The notes beneath the pieces are model-generated. The model saw only the letters and a list, made by a program, of their open reading frames with translations. It had not been told where the DNA came from and ran no database searches. This document shows positions 25,191 through 37,383 of a DNA stretch of 64,000 bases, piece after piece. Every line of letters begins with the position of its first letter. Within the stretch, counting starts at the first letter, position 1. Origin of the DNA: Hedera helix (Eukaryota; Streptophyta; Magnoliopsida; Apiales; Araliaceae); the NCBI GenBank assembly GCA_947179155.2, contig OX359278.1:27847273-27911272 (forward strand), written 5' to 3'. Both the position numbers and the translations under genes were made by a program.

Positions 25191-25200
25191 CTATTTATAG
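25191..25200 (-). promoter_or_regulatory. TATA box of LTR E
   Basis: Minus-strand CTATAAATAG, about 1.6 kb into the LTR. Confidence 0.6.
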
Positions 25201-26936
25201 GAAAACCAAGGGTCGAGGTAGTTTGGTCATTAGATTAAAAGTCGAGGGTATTTTAGTCTTTTTACATAATATTTAATTAATAAAACTAAAATAATATCTA
25301 GATATTTTCCAAGACAAAACCGCCCACTAGCTTCTAGAAGCTTTCCGAGCTGTTTTGTCATTATTTCTTCCGATTTCGGTATATCAGATAAATCGCGTGC
25401 GATTAATTTAAAATATTTCACATTAGTAATATAAGTTTTAATTACTTATACATATTTTATTAATAAAATACATCATACAGTATTAATATGATGTCTCGTC
25501 TGACCTTCAAAGTTTTCCTTGAATTAATCTCAGATAATCTTCCGTATATTTTTCTCAATTATACCTACCGGGCGACGCGACTTATAAATTTCTTTCATTC
25601 TAGACACAACTTATGATTGAATAATATAATTAGGTATTAATATAATAAATTTGATTATTCAAATTTAATTTTAACCTATATCGTGTTCCGTTTGATGAAA
25701 ACAATACGGATGAATTAGCAATTAATTATATAACAGTCTGATTCCAACCAAATGGTTAACTTCTACTAATTTAAAATTTTGATTTTACTGAGTTTTGTTC
25801 TGAATGAACACTATTCTGTAAAGTGAAAAGTCCAAAAGACTTGACACGTTTTTTGATGAATAGTATTTTTGGCGACAATTTCTTAGAAAATGGTTAGACG
25901 ACCAAAAAGTCAAAAAAAATATATTTCGTCTTTTCCCTATTTCGTCTTATTCTCGACGCGCTTTTTGAGAAAAACTTTTATTGCTTATTACGCATCGCTA
26001 TTGCATACAAACACTATATCCTTCAGCGGAACGTTTAAAAATAGAAAAGGTTTCCGTTTGAAGAGCGTTTTACGTTTAATTTTTGGAAAAATATCAGTGG
26101 CTCCCTTGTATCTATTCTCTGTATAAATGCTATATCGTGAAATGTAAAAAGTCAAAATGTCAAAAAGAACGTTTAAAAAGATGACAAACGTTTTCTCGTA
26201 AATCGTGACATTTTCATCTTTTTTCCCTGAAAATTTTATTGATTCCCTGATATCTAAACCTCATATTATCACTATGTTGTGAAATGTAAGAAGTCCTACA
26301 GATGAAAGAAATAGTCAAACAAATGAAAAACATCACCTCGTAAATAGTGCTTTTACACATTTTTCGAGAAAAACTTTTATTGACTGTTACGTATTTTCAA
26401 ATCGTGGGAAGGTTGAATCTTGAAACAGAATGTCAATTTGACCTTCACGTTTCTCTCGAGAGCCTAGGTTATTTTCTAGGGTTTAGACCCTAGGATTTAG
26501 GGTTTAGGTTTTAACTTTTTCCCAATTTAAGTTTTTGCCTTAAATTGACTTTTGATTTTTAAGTGTTAAGATTAATCACTCAAACCAAAACACAAAATCC
26601 TACACATAGATAATTCACATAACTCATTTAAAAGCTCAATTCAATCTTTACCCACATAACACAAATTAGGTTAAAGATTTTTAACCTCTTAGTTGTATAC
26701 GATCGTAGTTTCGAGTCGTATATATTCTTTCAGATAGCTCAAGGTATACTTAAGTAATCCTTCTTTAGGTTTTGAATTGATAACCTTGCTTAGATCTTGT
26801 TAGATCACTTTTGAAATGTTTGGGACATTACAATCAACCCAACTTACAAGAATTTCGTCCTCGAAATTAACTTTACAATTAACTTTAGTCATTTAATATC
26901 ATATTTATAAGTGCTACATATATTCAGGATATTATG

Positions 26937-27110
26937 GGTAACCCTAATCTTATTCCTATTGCTCCTTGTACTATCTGTGGGGCAAATCATCTAGGAAGGC
27001 AGTGTCATAGAGTTACTGGTGCATGCTTCTTGTGTGGATAGATGGGTCACATTGCTAGAGATTGTACCGGGCCATGTGGTAACGGTGAAGGCGGTGATAA
27101 TGGAGGTCAG
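26937..27110 (+). pseudogene. gag: Tekay gag, zinc-knuckle part
   Basis: Nucleocapsid end of gag, continuing in frame after element E (GNPNLIPIAPCT...). Two Cys/His motifs are visible: C-T-I-C-x4-H-x4-C, then C-F-L-C-x4-H-x4-C. The second has an in-frame TAG where Gln or Trp normally stands (CG*MGHIARDC). These knuckles bind the packaged RNA. A further stop lies near 27114, before the protease. Confidence 0.85.
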
Positions 27111-27119
27111 CGTTAAGGT

Positions 27120-27660
27120 GGTCGGGTGTTTGCATTGACATTTAACTAGGCGGCAGGTGCGTCAGGTACTATTTCTGGCAGTCTTTTAGTTGATAGTCGC
27201 GAGACTTCTGTTTTATTTGATACTAGTTCTACTCATTCTATTGTTGCTCAATCTTTTGTTTAGCATCTTGGCGTGCCATTTCAGTTCTTAGATTATGTTA
27301 TGTCTATTGCTACCCCGATGGGGACTTCTGTTGTCATTTCTGATTTGTATCGAGAGTGTCCAATCAGTTTTGGAGATAAGATTCGTAGGGCTAATCTTCT
27401 TCCGATGGGTATGCATAATTTCGATATTATTCTTTGGATGGACTGGTTAGATAAGTACCAGGCCAATATCGATTGTTAGGAGAGGAATGTTATATTTGGA
27501 GATGTGAAGTCTCCAGAGTTCGTATTTCAGGGTTCACGACCGAGTAAGGTGGTGAACTTGATTTCAGCTTTAAAGGCTGAGAAGTTGGTGGCAAAGGGTT
27601 ATGAGGGGTATTTGGCATTTGTGAAGGATACCTCTATAGGTGAGTCTCGTATTGAAGATG
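27120..27660 (+). pseudogene. Tekay aspartic protease region (inactive)
   Basis: Retropepsin-like domain that would cut the gag-pol polyprotein. The active-site region at 27216-27230 reads FDTSST where the family has D-T/S-G, so the catalytic-loop Gly is replaced by Ser through a G-to-A change. Later family landmarks are present: HNFDIILWMDWL near 27410 (usually GMDWL). In-frame stops interrupt it near 27148, 27260, 27477 and 27663. Same frame as gag and RT. Confidence 0.8.
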
Positions 27661-27686
27661 TTTAAATTGTTCGTGATTTTTTTGAT

Positions 27687-28493
27687 GTGTTTCCTGAGGG
27701 ACTGTTTGGGTTGCCACAACAGCAGGAAGTTGAGTTCACTATTGAGCTTATTCCTAGTGCGGAGCCTATCTCTAAGGTGTCGTATAAAATGGCACCGTTG
27801 GAGTTACATGAGTTAAAAGAGCAGTTACAGGAATTATTAGATCGTGGTGTGATTAGGCCAAGTGTTTCATCGTGGGGTGCTCCAATTTTGTTTGTAAAGA
27901 ATAAAGATGGGTCTATGAGGTTATGCATAGATTATAGGGAGTTGAACAATATTACCATCAGGAATCGGTATCCATTACCGAGAATTGATGACTTGTTTGA
28001 CCGACTTCAAAGAGCGAAGTATTTTTCGAAGATAGGCCTGATGTCAGGTTATCATTAGCTAAGGGTGAGGGATGAGGATATCTTTAAGACAGTTTTTCGC
28101 ACTCAATATGGGCATTACGAGTTTTTGGTGATGCCATTCAGGTTGACCAATGCTCCGGCGGTGTTTATGGATTTGATGAATCGGGTGTTCAGGGAGTACT
28201 TGGACCAATTTGTCATTGTCTTTATTAATAACATTTTGGTTTACTCCAAGTCTAGGGAAGAGCATAAGGAGCATCTTCGCATAGTTTTGGAAATTTTGCA
28301 AAAAGAGAAGTTATATGCTAAATTCTCTAAATGTGAGTTTTGGTTGGAGCAGGTTGCATTATTGGGTCACGTTGTGTCTGCTAAAGGCATTAAGGTGGAT
28401 CCTGCGAAGGTTGAGGTTGTCACTAAATGGCCAAGACCTACTACAGTGACGGAGGTTAGAAGTTTCTTAGGTTTAGCAAGGTACTATAGGTGA
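27687..28493 (+). pseudogene. Tekay reverse transcriptase (catalytic Asp residues lost)
   Basis: Ty3/gypsy RT with motifs in order: KMAPLELHELKEQL, RPSVSSWGAPILFVKNKDGS, LCIDYRELN, then motif A as KIGLMSGYH (27.9-28.06 kb), HYEFLVMPFRLTNAPAVF and the catalytic box as VFINNILVYSK (28218-28250). RT needs one Asp in motif A and two in the F/YxDD box. Here motif A has Gly and the box has Asn-Asn, so all three metal-binding residues are gone. Stop codons at 28056 and 28491 replace Gln and Arg. The end carries the thumb/connection wording GHVVSAKGI and EVRSFLGLARYYR. Non-functional beyond doubt. Confidence 0.9.
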
Positions 28494-28496
28494 TTT

Positions 28497-29196
28497 GTGG
28501 AAAGATTTTCCTTGCTTGCCTTACCATTGACTCAGTTGATGAGGAAGGGCACGAAGTTTGTGTGGAATGAGGAGCGTGAGAAGAGCTTTGAAGAATTGAA
28601 GAAACGAATTGTGACAGCTCCAATACTTACATTACCATCGGGCACGGGAGGTTACCAAATTTTTAGTGATGCTTCTAAAAAGGGCTTGGGGTGTGTTTTG
28701 ATGCAGCACGGTAAAGTGATTGCTTATGCTTCTAGGCAGCTTAAACCTTACGAGTTGAACTACCCCACTCATGATTTGGAATTGGCGGCAGTAATCTTTG
28801 CCTTAAAAATTTGAAGGCACTATTTGTATGGAGAGACTTGTGATATCTTCACTGATCACAAAAGTCTTAAATACATTTTCACTCAGAAGGAGCTCAACAT
28901 GAGGCAAAGGCATTGGTTGGAGCTTCTAAAAGATTATGATGCGAGAATTCAGTATCACCCGGAAAAAGCGAATGTGGTTCCAGATGCTCTTAGCCGAAAG
29001 AGTTCAAGGAGTGTAGCAGCCCTTATTACACAACATCAGCTTATTGCGGATATGGAGCGACTAAAGTTGGAGTTGTATGTTCAAGGTTCAGATGGACATT
29101 TAGCAGGAATGGGAGTGGAGCCCTCTCTTATCTTACGGGTTAAAGAAGCTCAGAAAGAAGATGGGGAGTTGTGGGCAATGACGCATAACTTGGAGG
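28497..29196 (+). pseudogene. Tekay RNase H region
   Basis: Removes RNA from the RNA/DNA hybrid during reverse transcription. Landmarks: FSDASKKGLGCVLMQHGKV (28660-28715), DLELAAVIFALK, TDHKSLKYIFTQKELNMRQR, and the end DALSRKS (28984-29004). A TGA at 28812 replaces Trp. Past the RNase H, the frame enters the linker to the integrase and is cut at 29201 by element F. Confidence 0.85.
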
Positions 29197-32100
29197 AGGG
29201 CTGTGATACCCCAGGATTTTACAGGATTTCCAAATGAGAAGTATGGTTAATTAAATAAAGGTTAATAGATAAAACCTAATTATGGATGATGGAAAGTGTA
29301 AGAATGATTAAGAATAAGTTATTTATGTGATCAACGTGCTATTATGACCTATTGTGATAGGTTGAATATGTGTATATGTATATATGATCTATTAAAGATA
29401 GGAAAGTTGAAATTGAGGAAATAATGGAAATAAGTAAAGAAATTATGAATTTAGCTGAGTTATGAATATTGAAAGCAAGCCTGATGAATAGGCCTAGAGG
29501 GACAAGAGCATGAGAATGACAAGTTGAAGTACGTATGTGTGTGTAGTAAAGAAGGACTAGTTTGACCTATTTTGTATATTAAGAATTTAAGGAATAGTAT
29601 GGATAAAGACTTGTGAAAGTTTTGAAGTTATTAAGGAATTGATATTAAATTATTAAAATAAGATAATCATTTCTCATGATGCATAGATACAGAATGTGAT
29701 ACCCAAAAGTGCGTTGAAAGAACGTAGATATTATGTATGATGAGGATTGACAATTGTGTTATAAGTAAATAAGTGAAAGAACGTAATTATCGTAAAATGA
29801 TTATATGAGCTTGTTGATAAATGATGATGAATTTGGTGATTTGGTTGAGGTTTGCCTCTTAAAGAAGTGGTTTATGGAAAAGATGAGCAGTTTGATTATT
29901 AAAGATGTCGAAAATTTGGAATTTGTTTTATTGTGGAAGCAAATAGTTTGTGGAAAATTATGTATGAATGGTTATATAAAAATTAGAAATTATTGTAAAT
30001 TATTGTTATTAATTGATGAAATGCAAGTTTCAAAGTGTGACAAATATTATGGGACAAGTCAATTATGGAGAATTTAATAGTGGAATAAAGTTCAAGTATG
30101 ATGAAACAAGTTCGGTTCAAAATGGGCTTGAAATGGATTGGAAAATAAGCAATTATGATTAATTGGGGATTTAATTTCTCTAGCAAATAGGACAAAAGAC
30201 CAAAATGCCCTTGACATGTTGAGATATGACAATTGAGTCCTAGAGTGGTGTAATGACTATTATGTCCTTAACTAGCAATGTGAAATGACTTAAAATGTCC
30301 TAACCATGCTTGAGTTAACTAACCATCCATGGTTAATTGTTGGAAATGTGGATATAATATATGTATGTATATATTGGTAAGCATGAGTAAAACTTAGCCA
30401 ATTTTTCATTTCATTCGAAGTCATCAGTAGAGTTGCTAGCATAAGAAAGCTAAGAGAGAAAAGAGAGGAAAGGAGCTAGGGTTTGTCAAAAATCCATAAG
30501 AGAGTGCAAGAAAGTGCTTAAGGGAAGCATACAAAGCCATCTAAGTGAAGCTTATAACCTTAGCAAGCTTCATAACAAGAGATAAGAAAGTTTCAATAAG
30601 GTAAAAAGATGTTTAAGTTATGAATTTTGATGTTCATGTATTTAAACTCGGGAACAAGGATAACCATACATGTATCCTTGAGATACATGACTTGATTATG
30701 TGAATTATGTGGATTATGTGTTATATATGTATGTAAATGATAGAACTCTAGACTCAAGTTGGTAGAACAAAGTTAATGCAATATTCATGCATGTTTTCAA
30801 GGCTATGAATCATGATTTATGGAGAATCATATGTTACATGTTAGTAGTTTTGATGAAAACCTAGTTGAGGGTGATGATTATGTTAAATACATGAGAAATT
30901 TCATGTTAGATATCATTCAAGATTGATTAAAGGTTGAAAAGTATGATATGTGAAAGGAAATTGCAATACTAGGCTATACTTTGTGTGTAAACCAAATCGT
31001 AATCTATAAAGTATTTTGGAAGGTGCGTATAGAAGTTATGTGATTATCTAAAGTTGTTGGATGTGTATGTAATTATGCGTGTAAAGCATAGAGTCCAAAG
31101 ATTGAAGTTTTGTTTAAGGATGAAATTAACTAAGTTGGCAAAAATGTCACAAATGTGTGAATTTTGGCCATTTTGTGTAATTGGTGATCAAATGAGACCA
31201 AATAGCTAAGTTGTATGTAAATACGTGTGTTTGAGTTGAATTGGAAGTCATTTGGCATCTATGGCGACAAATGAGGATTTTAAATGTTTAAAAACGTTCG
31301 CCGACGCCTAAAACGAGTTATTTTGGAAAAAGAAATTCAAATGAAAAGTTATAAACGTTTTAAAGGCTCATGCAAGTCAATTATATGCTATATGTGTTAC
31401 GTGTTAAGTTAGAATCAAGTTTTGTATTAAGGGGCCAAGAATAGCCTAAGATTTGGAAATGAGAAATTCATGAAAAGTTTGGAAGTTTTGATGAAAATCC
31501 ATCCAAGGTGTGATTTTTGGCAACTTTGAGAGTTTAAAGTTGAAATGAAGTGAAATGAGTCATTTTCATATTCATACACATGTTAGAGTCGATTTGATAA
31601 TCAACGGATTTGAATTTGAGCAAAAGGGCGATTCGAACGATCGAAAACGATCATTTCGAATCAAAACGGACTTTTACGGACAATTCTCGCCTCGTGCGAA
31701 ATTTTATGGTTTTAAAAGTTGGGACATGTCATTTATGACCTAAGTGAACTATGTCAAGTGTTAGAATTGAGTTTTAAAGCTTATGGCCAAAAATCACAAA
31801 GTTGGTAAAAAGTTGGGTTTGAAGTTGAAAAATTTTCTAAGTCTGAAAACGTGTTGAACAGCCCTCCTAAGGGCTAGTGTATCTCTATTTTTAAGAGGCC
31901 AAATGAGGTAATTAGTATTTTTGTAAAATACTAGGTAGTAAGGTCTAGATGTGGTCCAAATTTCAGCTCAATTGGAGTTAAGATGAAGAAATTAAAAATC
32001 GGCAAAGGTAGTGCAAAAATCAGAATTTTAGATTTTGAACATTGCGCATAGGCGCCATGTTTTGTACTAAACATTGCGCCAGGGCACAATGTACTGTTCA

Positions 32101-32593
32101 TACCTAAGGAGATTTTGCGGCCAGCGAGCTCTGGCAGCGCCGGGGCGAAATTGCTTTGCACTGGAAAAAAAAATTTAAGCTTCCAAAAAACTATATTTTG
32201 ATATGGAATGATATAAATGAGTTATATAAACCCTAGAAGTGATAATAATGGTCAAATTAAAGGGTGTTTAGTTATAATAAAATGATAAATGACATAATAT
32301 AACATGCATAAAGCTAAGCCAAATCAAGTTAAGGGTTATGTAAAATGTCAGAAGCAAGCTAAGGTGTATTATAAACCTACATAAGGTATAATACATCATA
32401 TATGAAATGAATAGAGATTAATGATCGGGTATTTATGAGTTAAGTTTGACAAAGATTATAAAGTGTGATGAGCCTATATTGATGTAAAGGTTATATATTG
32501 ACAGATAAAGATCGAGGTAGCAATCCAATGCAAGAAATGATTGACAAGGCCAAGCAAGGCGGTAAAAGGTTAAGTTAAATAAAAGCTAATCAG

Positions 32594-32831
32594 GCAAGTT
32601 TTTAGACTAAATGTGCTATTGCTCTATGTGAACTAGATAGTAATAAAGGAGTTGAAATGTGTCTTATGTCTAATTATGTGATTTAATTGTTAAGTGAAAT
32701 ACGTGGCATTTATGCATAACGTGATAAAATAAAGAGGCATAAAGCATGTTATAAATTGTGAGCATGAAATGTGGTTATCTAAATTACTTGCTGAGCTTTA
32801 TGCTCATTCTTGCTATGAACTAACATTTCAG
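32594..32831 (+). other. Putative GC-AG intron of LTR F
   Basis: Donor CAG|GCAAGT, acceptor AACATTTCAG|GTAAAG; 238 nt. The TGAGC-TTTAT-GCTCA hairpin is at 32792-32806, 25 nt from the acceptor, with no AG between. Confidence 0.5.
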
Positions 32832-33649
32832 GTAAAGTATGAGAAGGCCGGAGGTTCCGGTACAGCTAAGGTAAAAAATGTGAGTGTGTGAACAAGCACA
32901 AAGAAATTTGTTATATGTAAATTCATATAGATACAAGTTATGTAATAGTTGGTTTTAAATGTTAAACCTAGATGGTAAAAAGGAATGTACGGTTTGTAAA
33001 TCCTTTTAGCTAAATGTAATGTATGTATTATCCAGTTAGACTTTGTAAAGGTTACAATTTAATGATTGTATTATGTAAGTTGAGTATGTATATAATAGAA
33101 CTCGCAAGTATAGTACAGAGGTATGAATTGGGTTATGTATGATATTGAAGTATGTAAACAAACATATATGAACAGGAACAGGTAAAGAACAGGTATATGC
33201 AAGCAGGGCCATGTATAAATAGTTCATGGCAAAATTTTTATTTACAAATTATGATATCATAAATATATATGATTTTAAAAGGTAATAGACTAGGTCACAA
33301 ATTGTAATGGTTTGACCTAAGTTATAATAAAGAGTAGGTGAATGTTGCTGTAACACCCCGAACCCGCTACATGTCTGAAGTGCCACACGCCGCGAGCCCG
33401 AAGGCTCGCAAGGCTATCAATAGCGTAGCCCAAAAACAACACAATAATACTAGACTTAAAAATTCAACAATCTTTTATTATTAAATTTACAAAAGAGTTC
33501 AAGAACTAAATATCGAAAACACAACTTCGGAGACGCAACTCCCTTAAACAAAAGTCTTATCAAATTCAAAATACTAATAACCGTCATAACTAAAAGAACT
33601 TCAGCCCTCTCCAAAAGTATCCACAATGCTTGGCTCTTAATAAGGTATC

Positions 33650-34515
33650 CTGTAAAAATTAATGTAAGGGTGAGCAGTAAAGCCCAACAAGTAACAATCT
33701 TTACTATTTAGATGGATCAAGTATAGTTTGTAAAATCTTTTTCGAAATAACTTTTGTTCAATAACAGTAATAAATATACTTTTTGAAATAACATTTTCTT
33801 GTTCAATAACAATAGTCAATATTTACTTTCAAAACCAAAATCAATAATTACAAAACACAATTCAAAGACAAATTTCGATAAGCTCAATATATTCAATCAA
33901 CGATTTCGATAAGTTCAATATATTCGATGTATCTTTTAATCCACAAAACGACTAAGGTTACAGCAGCCCTGTAACACGGCCCTTATGTTCGATAATGTTA
34001 ATGATACGCCCCTTACTAAGGTATCTTATCATGCACGTGCCCCGAAGAGCGCCCCCCGAAGGGTATCTAATGGTGTGCGCCTTAGTAGGTCCTAAATTGT
34101 TCTGAAACTAGCATAAACACTAACGGTTTCAATACATAGTCAGACTGAGGTTTCTAAAAGCAATTTCTTAATATTTTCGATATTCAAAACTATCCTTATT
34201 TCACAGTTCAAAATCATATAATCTCATTTTCTAAATCAAAATTCTATTTTAATACTTGATCCAGGTTTTAAACAAAATATAAGTGTAACATTTTCATTCA
34301 AATGGAAGCCTTAAATAAAGAATAACAATTTTTAAAATAATACATATAGGCATCCAAATAATTTCTAAAGCATACATAATTATAAACGATAATTTTAAAA
34401 TACTAAATAGCTCGAAAAATTACTTACGCTATACAGTTCGAAAATACTAAACAGCTCGGAGAGTCACTTACACTATACAGTTCGAAAATACTAAACAGCT
34501 CAGAGAGTCACTTAC
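33650..34515 (-). other. Putative GT-AG intron of LTR I
   Basis: Minus-strand donor GAG|GTAAGT, acceptor TTTTTACAG; 866 nt. Hairpin at 33671-33686 reads TGGGC-TTTACT-GCTCA (one G-U pair), 21 nt from the acceptor, with no AG between. A roughly 54-bp repeat at about 34410-34515 gives further GTAAGT words inside the intron. Confidence 0.45.
34410..34515. repeat. About 54-bp tandem duplication at LTR I donor
   Basis: Two units of ATACAGTTCGAAAATACTAA plus ACAGCTC and GAGAGTCACTTAC (starting near 34431 and 34485), with a partial third upstream. Each ends in a GTAAGT word on the minus strand. Confidence 0.75.
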
Positions 34516-35414
34516 CTCGATATCGCTGAACACAAAATTAATAGCTAAACAGATCCTAAATATAAATTCAGAACAATTAAACGTCATTAGAATAATTCTA
34601 TTATGCAACATTCTTCTTATTCATTTTAAAATAGCTATAAGTATATCTTAAAATATTCTTTCAATCTTTAATCATTTTTCAAACAATTAAACCATTATTT
34701 CAAAACTTTAAAGTTACTAAAATAATAATCTAAAAACAATACTTAAAATCAATAATACTAATCCAAAACTATTTACTATTAATCTAAATACAAAACAATA
34801 ATTAAAACTACAAAATTAATAACAATGCAAAAATACTAATTACTATCAAAATATACTAAATACTAGCTAACAAACTAAATACAATACTTAAAACAATAAT
34901 AACAATACAAAAATTTAAATAAGAACATACCCGGAAATTACGAGTTCCGCAGATTGCCTACGTCCTCGATGACAAAATTTTAACTAAGGAGGTCTTTTTA
35001 TAAAAAACCATCACCCAACAAGGTCCTTACTCAAATTGGAGGCCTTTAAGTTGGTGTGAGAAAACCAAAGGGGTAGCATTCTATTTATAGCCTAAGGAAG
35101 GGAGAAAGGTTTAAAAGCTAGACGATGTGGGACTAAGGCTTGGTGGTTTCTTCTTTAACATGATGTGGGACTTGGGAACTTAGGGGTATTACAGGTGCGA
35201 TCCTGAGACAGGTAAGGAATGAATGATAAAGTATTGATAAAAAAAAATAAAAAAAAATGGACCGAATTTATGGTCAACAAAATGATTTTAAAGGTCAAAG
35301 GTTAAAGTTTAACGCACGGGATCCCGGTTAATAAGGTTTTAAGTTAATCACTATGTAATCCAAATATAATTGGACTTAATTAAGGAAGGTGGGGTCTCGG
35401 GGCGTGACAAGGGC

Positions 35415-36340
35415 AAACAATCCGAGTTCTGTATTGATAACCATGGTGTGATTTGGTTGGATAAACGCTTATGTGTGCCGTTAGATGCAACTATTCGGGA
35501 AGCAGTATTGGATGAAGCTCATAATTCACCATTTTCTATTCATCCGGGTTCTACAAAGATGTACAGGGATTTAAAGGAAAATTTTTGGTAGAATGGGATG
35601 AAGCAAGATGTGGCTAAATATGTTGGGAAATGCCTCATTTGTCAACAAGTGAAGATAGAACATCAACGAGCTAGTGGACCGCTACAACAATTAGACATTC
35701 CAATTTGGAAGTGGGAGAATATCACAATGGATTTTGTGACTGGGTTGCCAAATACTTTCAGGAAGAATGATGCCATTTGGGTTGTGGTGGATCGATTGAC
35801 AAAATCAACACACTTCTTAGCTGTCCATGAAGGTTACTCAGTGGACAGGTTGGCAAAGATCTTTCAGCAAAAAATTATTAGACTTCATGTACTCCGATGT
35901 CTATTGTTTCAGATCGGGACCCACGGTTCACTTCACGGTTCTGGAAAGGGTTTCAACGAGCTTGGGACACTCGGCTCAACTTCAGTACTTCTTTCCGTCC
36001 ACAAACTGATGGGCAATCAGAATGGACTATTCAGACGTTAGAGGACATGTTGAGGTCTTGTGCACTTGAGTGGTCAGGTAATTGGGATGATTACTTGAGC
36101 CTAATTGGGTTTGTTTATAACAACAGCTGGTATGCAAGTATTGGAATGGATCCGTTTGAGGCATTGTATGGTAGGAAGTGTCGGGTACCAACTTGTTGGG
36201 ATGAGGTTGGTGAGAAGGTCATAGAAGGGCCTGAGTTAGTTCAAATAACTACGGAGAAGGTAGCGGTGGCTAAGGAAAAACTACAATCGGCTCGATCACA
36301 ACAGAAGAGTTATGCTGATAAACATAGGAGGACTTAGAGT
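35415..36340 (+). pseudogene. Tekay integrase (frameshifted)
   Basis: Inserts the cDNA into the host chromosome. The HHCC zinc region is partly visible: H-N-S-P-F-S-I-H-P-G then K-C-L-I-C. Core D1 is in ITMDFVTGLP (near 35727), D2 in IVSDRDPRF (near 35905) and E in the SEWTIQTLEDML stretch (near 36020), so the D,D,E triad itself survives. A TAG at 35589 replaces a codon after ENFW, and a frameshift near 35890 separates D1 from D2. The segment ends with a GPELVQITTEKV landmark and a stop at 36338. Confidence 0.85.
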
Positions 36341-36768
36341 TTGAACCTAGTGAGCATGTATTTTTAAAAGTTTCTCCCTGGAAGGGCATTCGGCTATTCG
36401 GGTTAAAAGGGAAACTTAGTCTGCGTTATATTGGCCTATTCGAGATTTTGGAGAGAGTATATGAGGTTGCATATCGGTTAGTTTTGCTTCCACAGCTAGT
36501 ACATGTGCATAATGTGTTACATGTGTTGGTGTTAAGGAGTTATCATTATCATCTGTTGCATGTGGTGCAATATCCGTTTGATAAAATTCGGGGTGATCTT
36601 ACTTGTGAAGAGAAAGCCGAGACGATTTTGGATCGTCAAGCATGGATTATAAGGAGAAAGACAATTCCATTTGTTAAGGTTTTGTGGAGGAACCATTCTG
36701 AGCGGGAAGCTACTTAGGAGATGGAGAAGTCTATTCGAGCGGAGTATCCGCCTCTTTTTGATAATTAG
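36341..36768 (+). pseudogene. Tekay integrase C-terminus with chromodomain
   Basis: After a second frameshift near 36400, the plus strand reads a GPY/F-like remnant and VYEVAYRLVLLP, VHNVLHVLVLR. It then has a chromodomain-like tail: AETILDRQAWIIRRKTIPFV and KVLWRNHSEREAT, then, past a TAG (W position), EMEKSIRAEYPPLF to the stop at 36766. Chromodomains on integrase define chromoviruses and are thought to guide insertion to methylated-histone chromatin. Confidence 0.8.
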
Positions 36769-36812
36769 GTACATTTTATTTTTCTTTTGATTCCGGGGAC
36801 GGAATCCTTTTT

Positions 36813-36825
36813 AAGGGGGAGGTAA
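36813..36825 (+). other. Tekay polypurine tract
   Basis: AAGGGGGAGGTAA immediately before the 3' LTR start TGTAATACCTGG. Confidence 0.85.
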
Positions 36826-37288
36826 TGTAATACCTGGTCTTTTTCTTTCTTTTAGGAGTCCCACATCACCCACCCACTAAAACATTCCCCTTTTCTTAGC
36901 CTATAAATATAACACTAACCCTTGTTTTAGTTCACAAACAATAAGGACCTCCCATTGTGAGAAATGACCTTGTTTGTGTGAGAGGCTTTTAAGTAAGAAC
37001 CTCCCTAGTTAAATATTTTATTTTACTTCTTTGGATTTTGGGTATTATTATAAGTCCAAATTTCTTTTAGTTTTCGTTGGAGACGGTAGATCTCTTCTTA
37101 ATTTCGGATATGTCTTTTTTTCTTTCTTTGTATAATTATTTAATTTTCGGTATTAGTTTTAATTTTATAGCCTTAATTTTTTGTATGTTATTTAGTTTGT
37201 TAGTGTATATATTTTGGGTATATATCTTTGTTAGTAATTAGCATTTTGAGATATTAAATTATTATTTTTGTAACTTTAAAATTTTGAC

Positions 37289-37383
<95 letters not shown>

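Larger units (their letters stand above)
22906..26936 (-). mobile_element. Giant-LTR element 'E' in gag (LTR plus PPT-side stub)
   Basis: Inserted in the gag linker. The duplication GGTAA is at 22901-22905 and 26937-26941, and the gag frame resumes exactly after it. The LTR covers 22906-26832 (3927 bp; minus-strand start TGTAATGTCCC, plus-strand start TGTAACGCCCCC). Beyond it come a PPT-like junction and 104 bp of interior, then nothing: the other LTR is missing. The LTR carries a TATA box (25191-25200), three hairpin repeats and the intron-like segment. Confidence 0.8.
33349..35193 (-). mobile_element. Solo LTR 'I', 1.85 kb, nested in F
   Basis: Bounded by TGTAACACCCCG and GGGGTATTACA, with a near-match duplication GTTGC/GGTGC (33344-33348, 35194-35198). 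The minus strand has a TATA box (CTATAAATAG at 35081-35090) about 105 bp from the LTR start. A different family from the giant LTRs, but with a comparable intron-like segment. Deepest nesting level in the window. Confidence 0.8.
29202..35409 (+). mobile_element. Giant solo LTR 'F' (4.36 kb) carrying nested LTR I
   Basis: Starts TGTGATACCCCAGG and ends GGGGCGTGACA, with the perfect duplication AGGGC at 29197-29201 and 35410-35414. The host pol frame resumes exactly afterwards (LEEG|KQSEFCID). Plus orientation. Contents in order: TATA-like sequence near 30350, purine-rich leader (about 30430-30600), GC-rich patch with CATTGCGC words (32040-32130) and the intron-like segment (32594-32831). It is interrupted by LTR I at 33349-35193. 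ORFs within it are short and unrecognised. Confidence 0.85.

Noticed and set aside
29805..30077. 90-codon ORF in LTR F
   Set aside because: No similarity recognised, inside non-coding U3 sequence; expected by chance.
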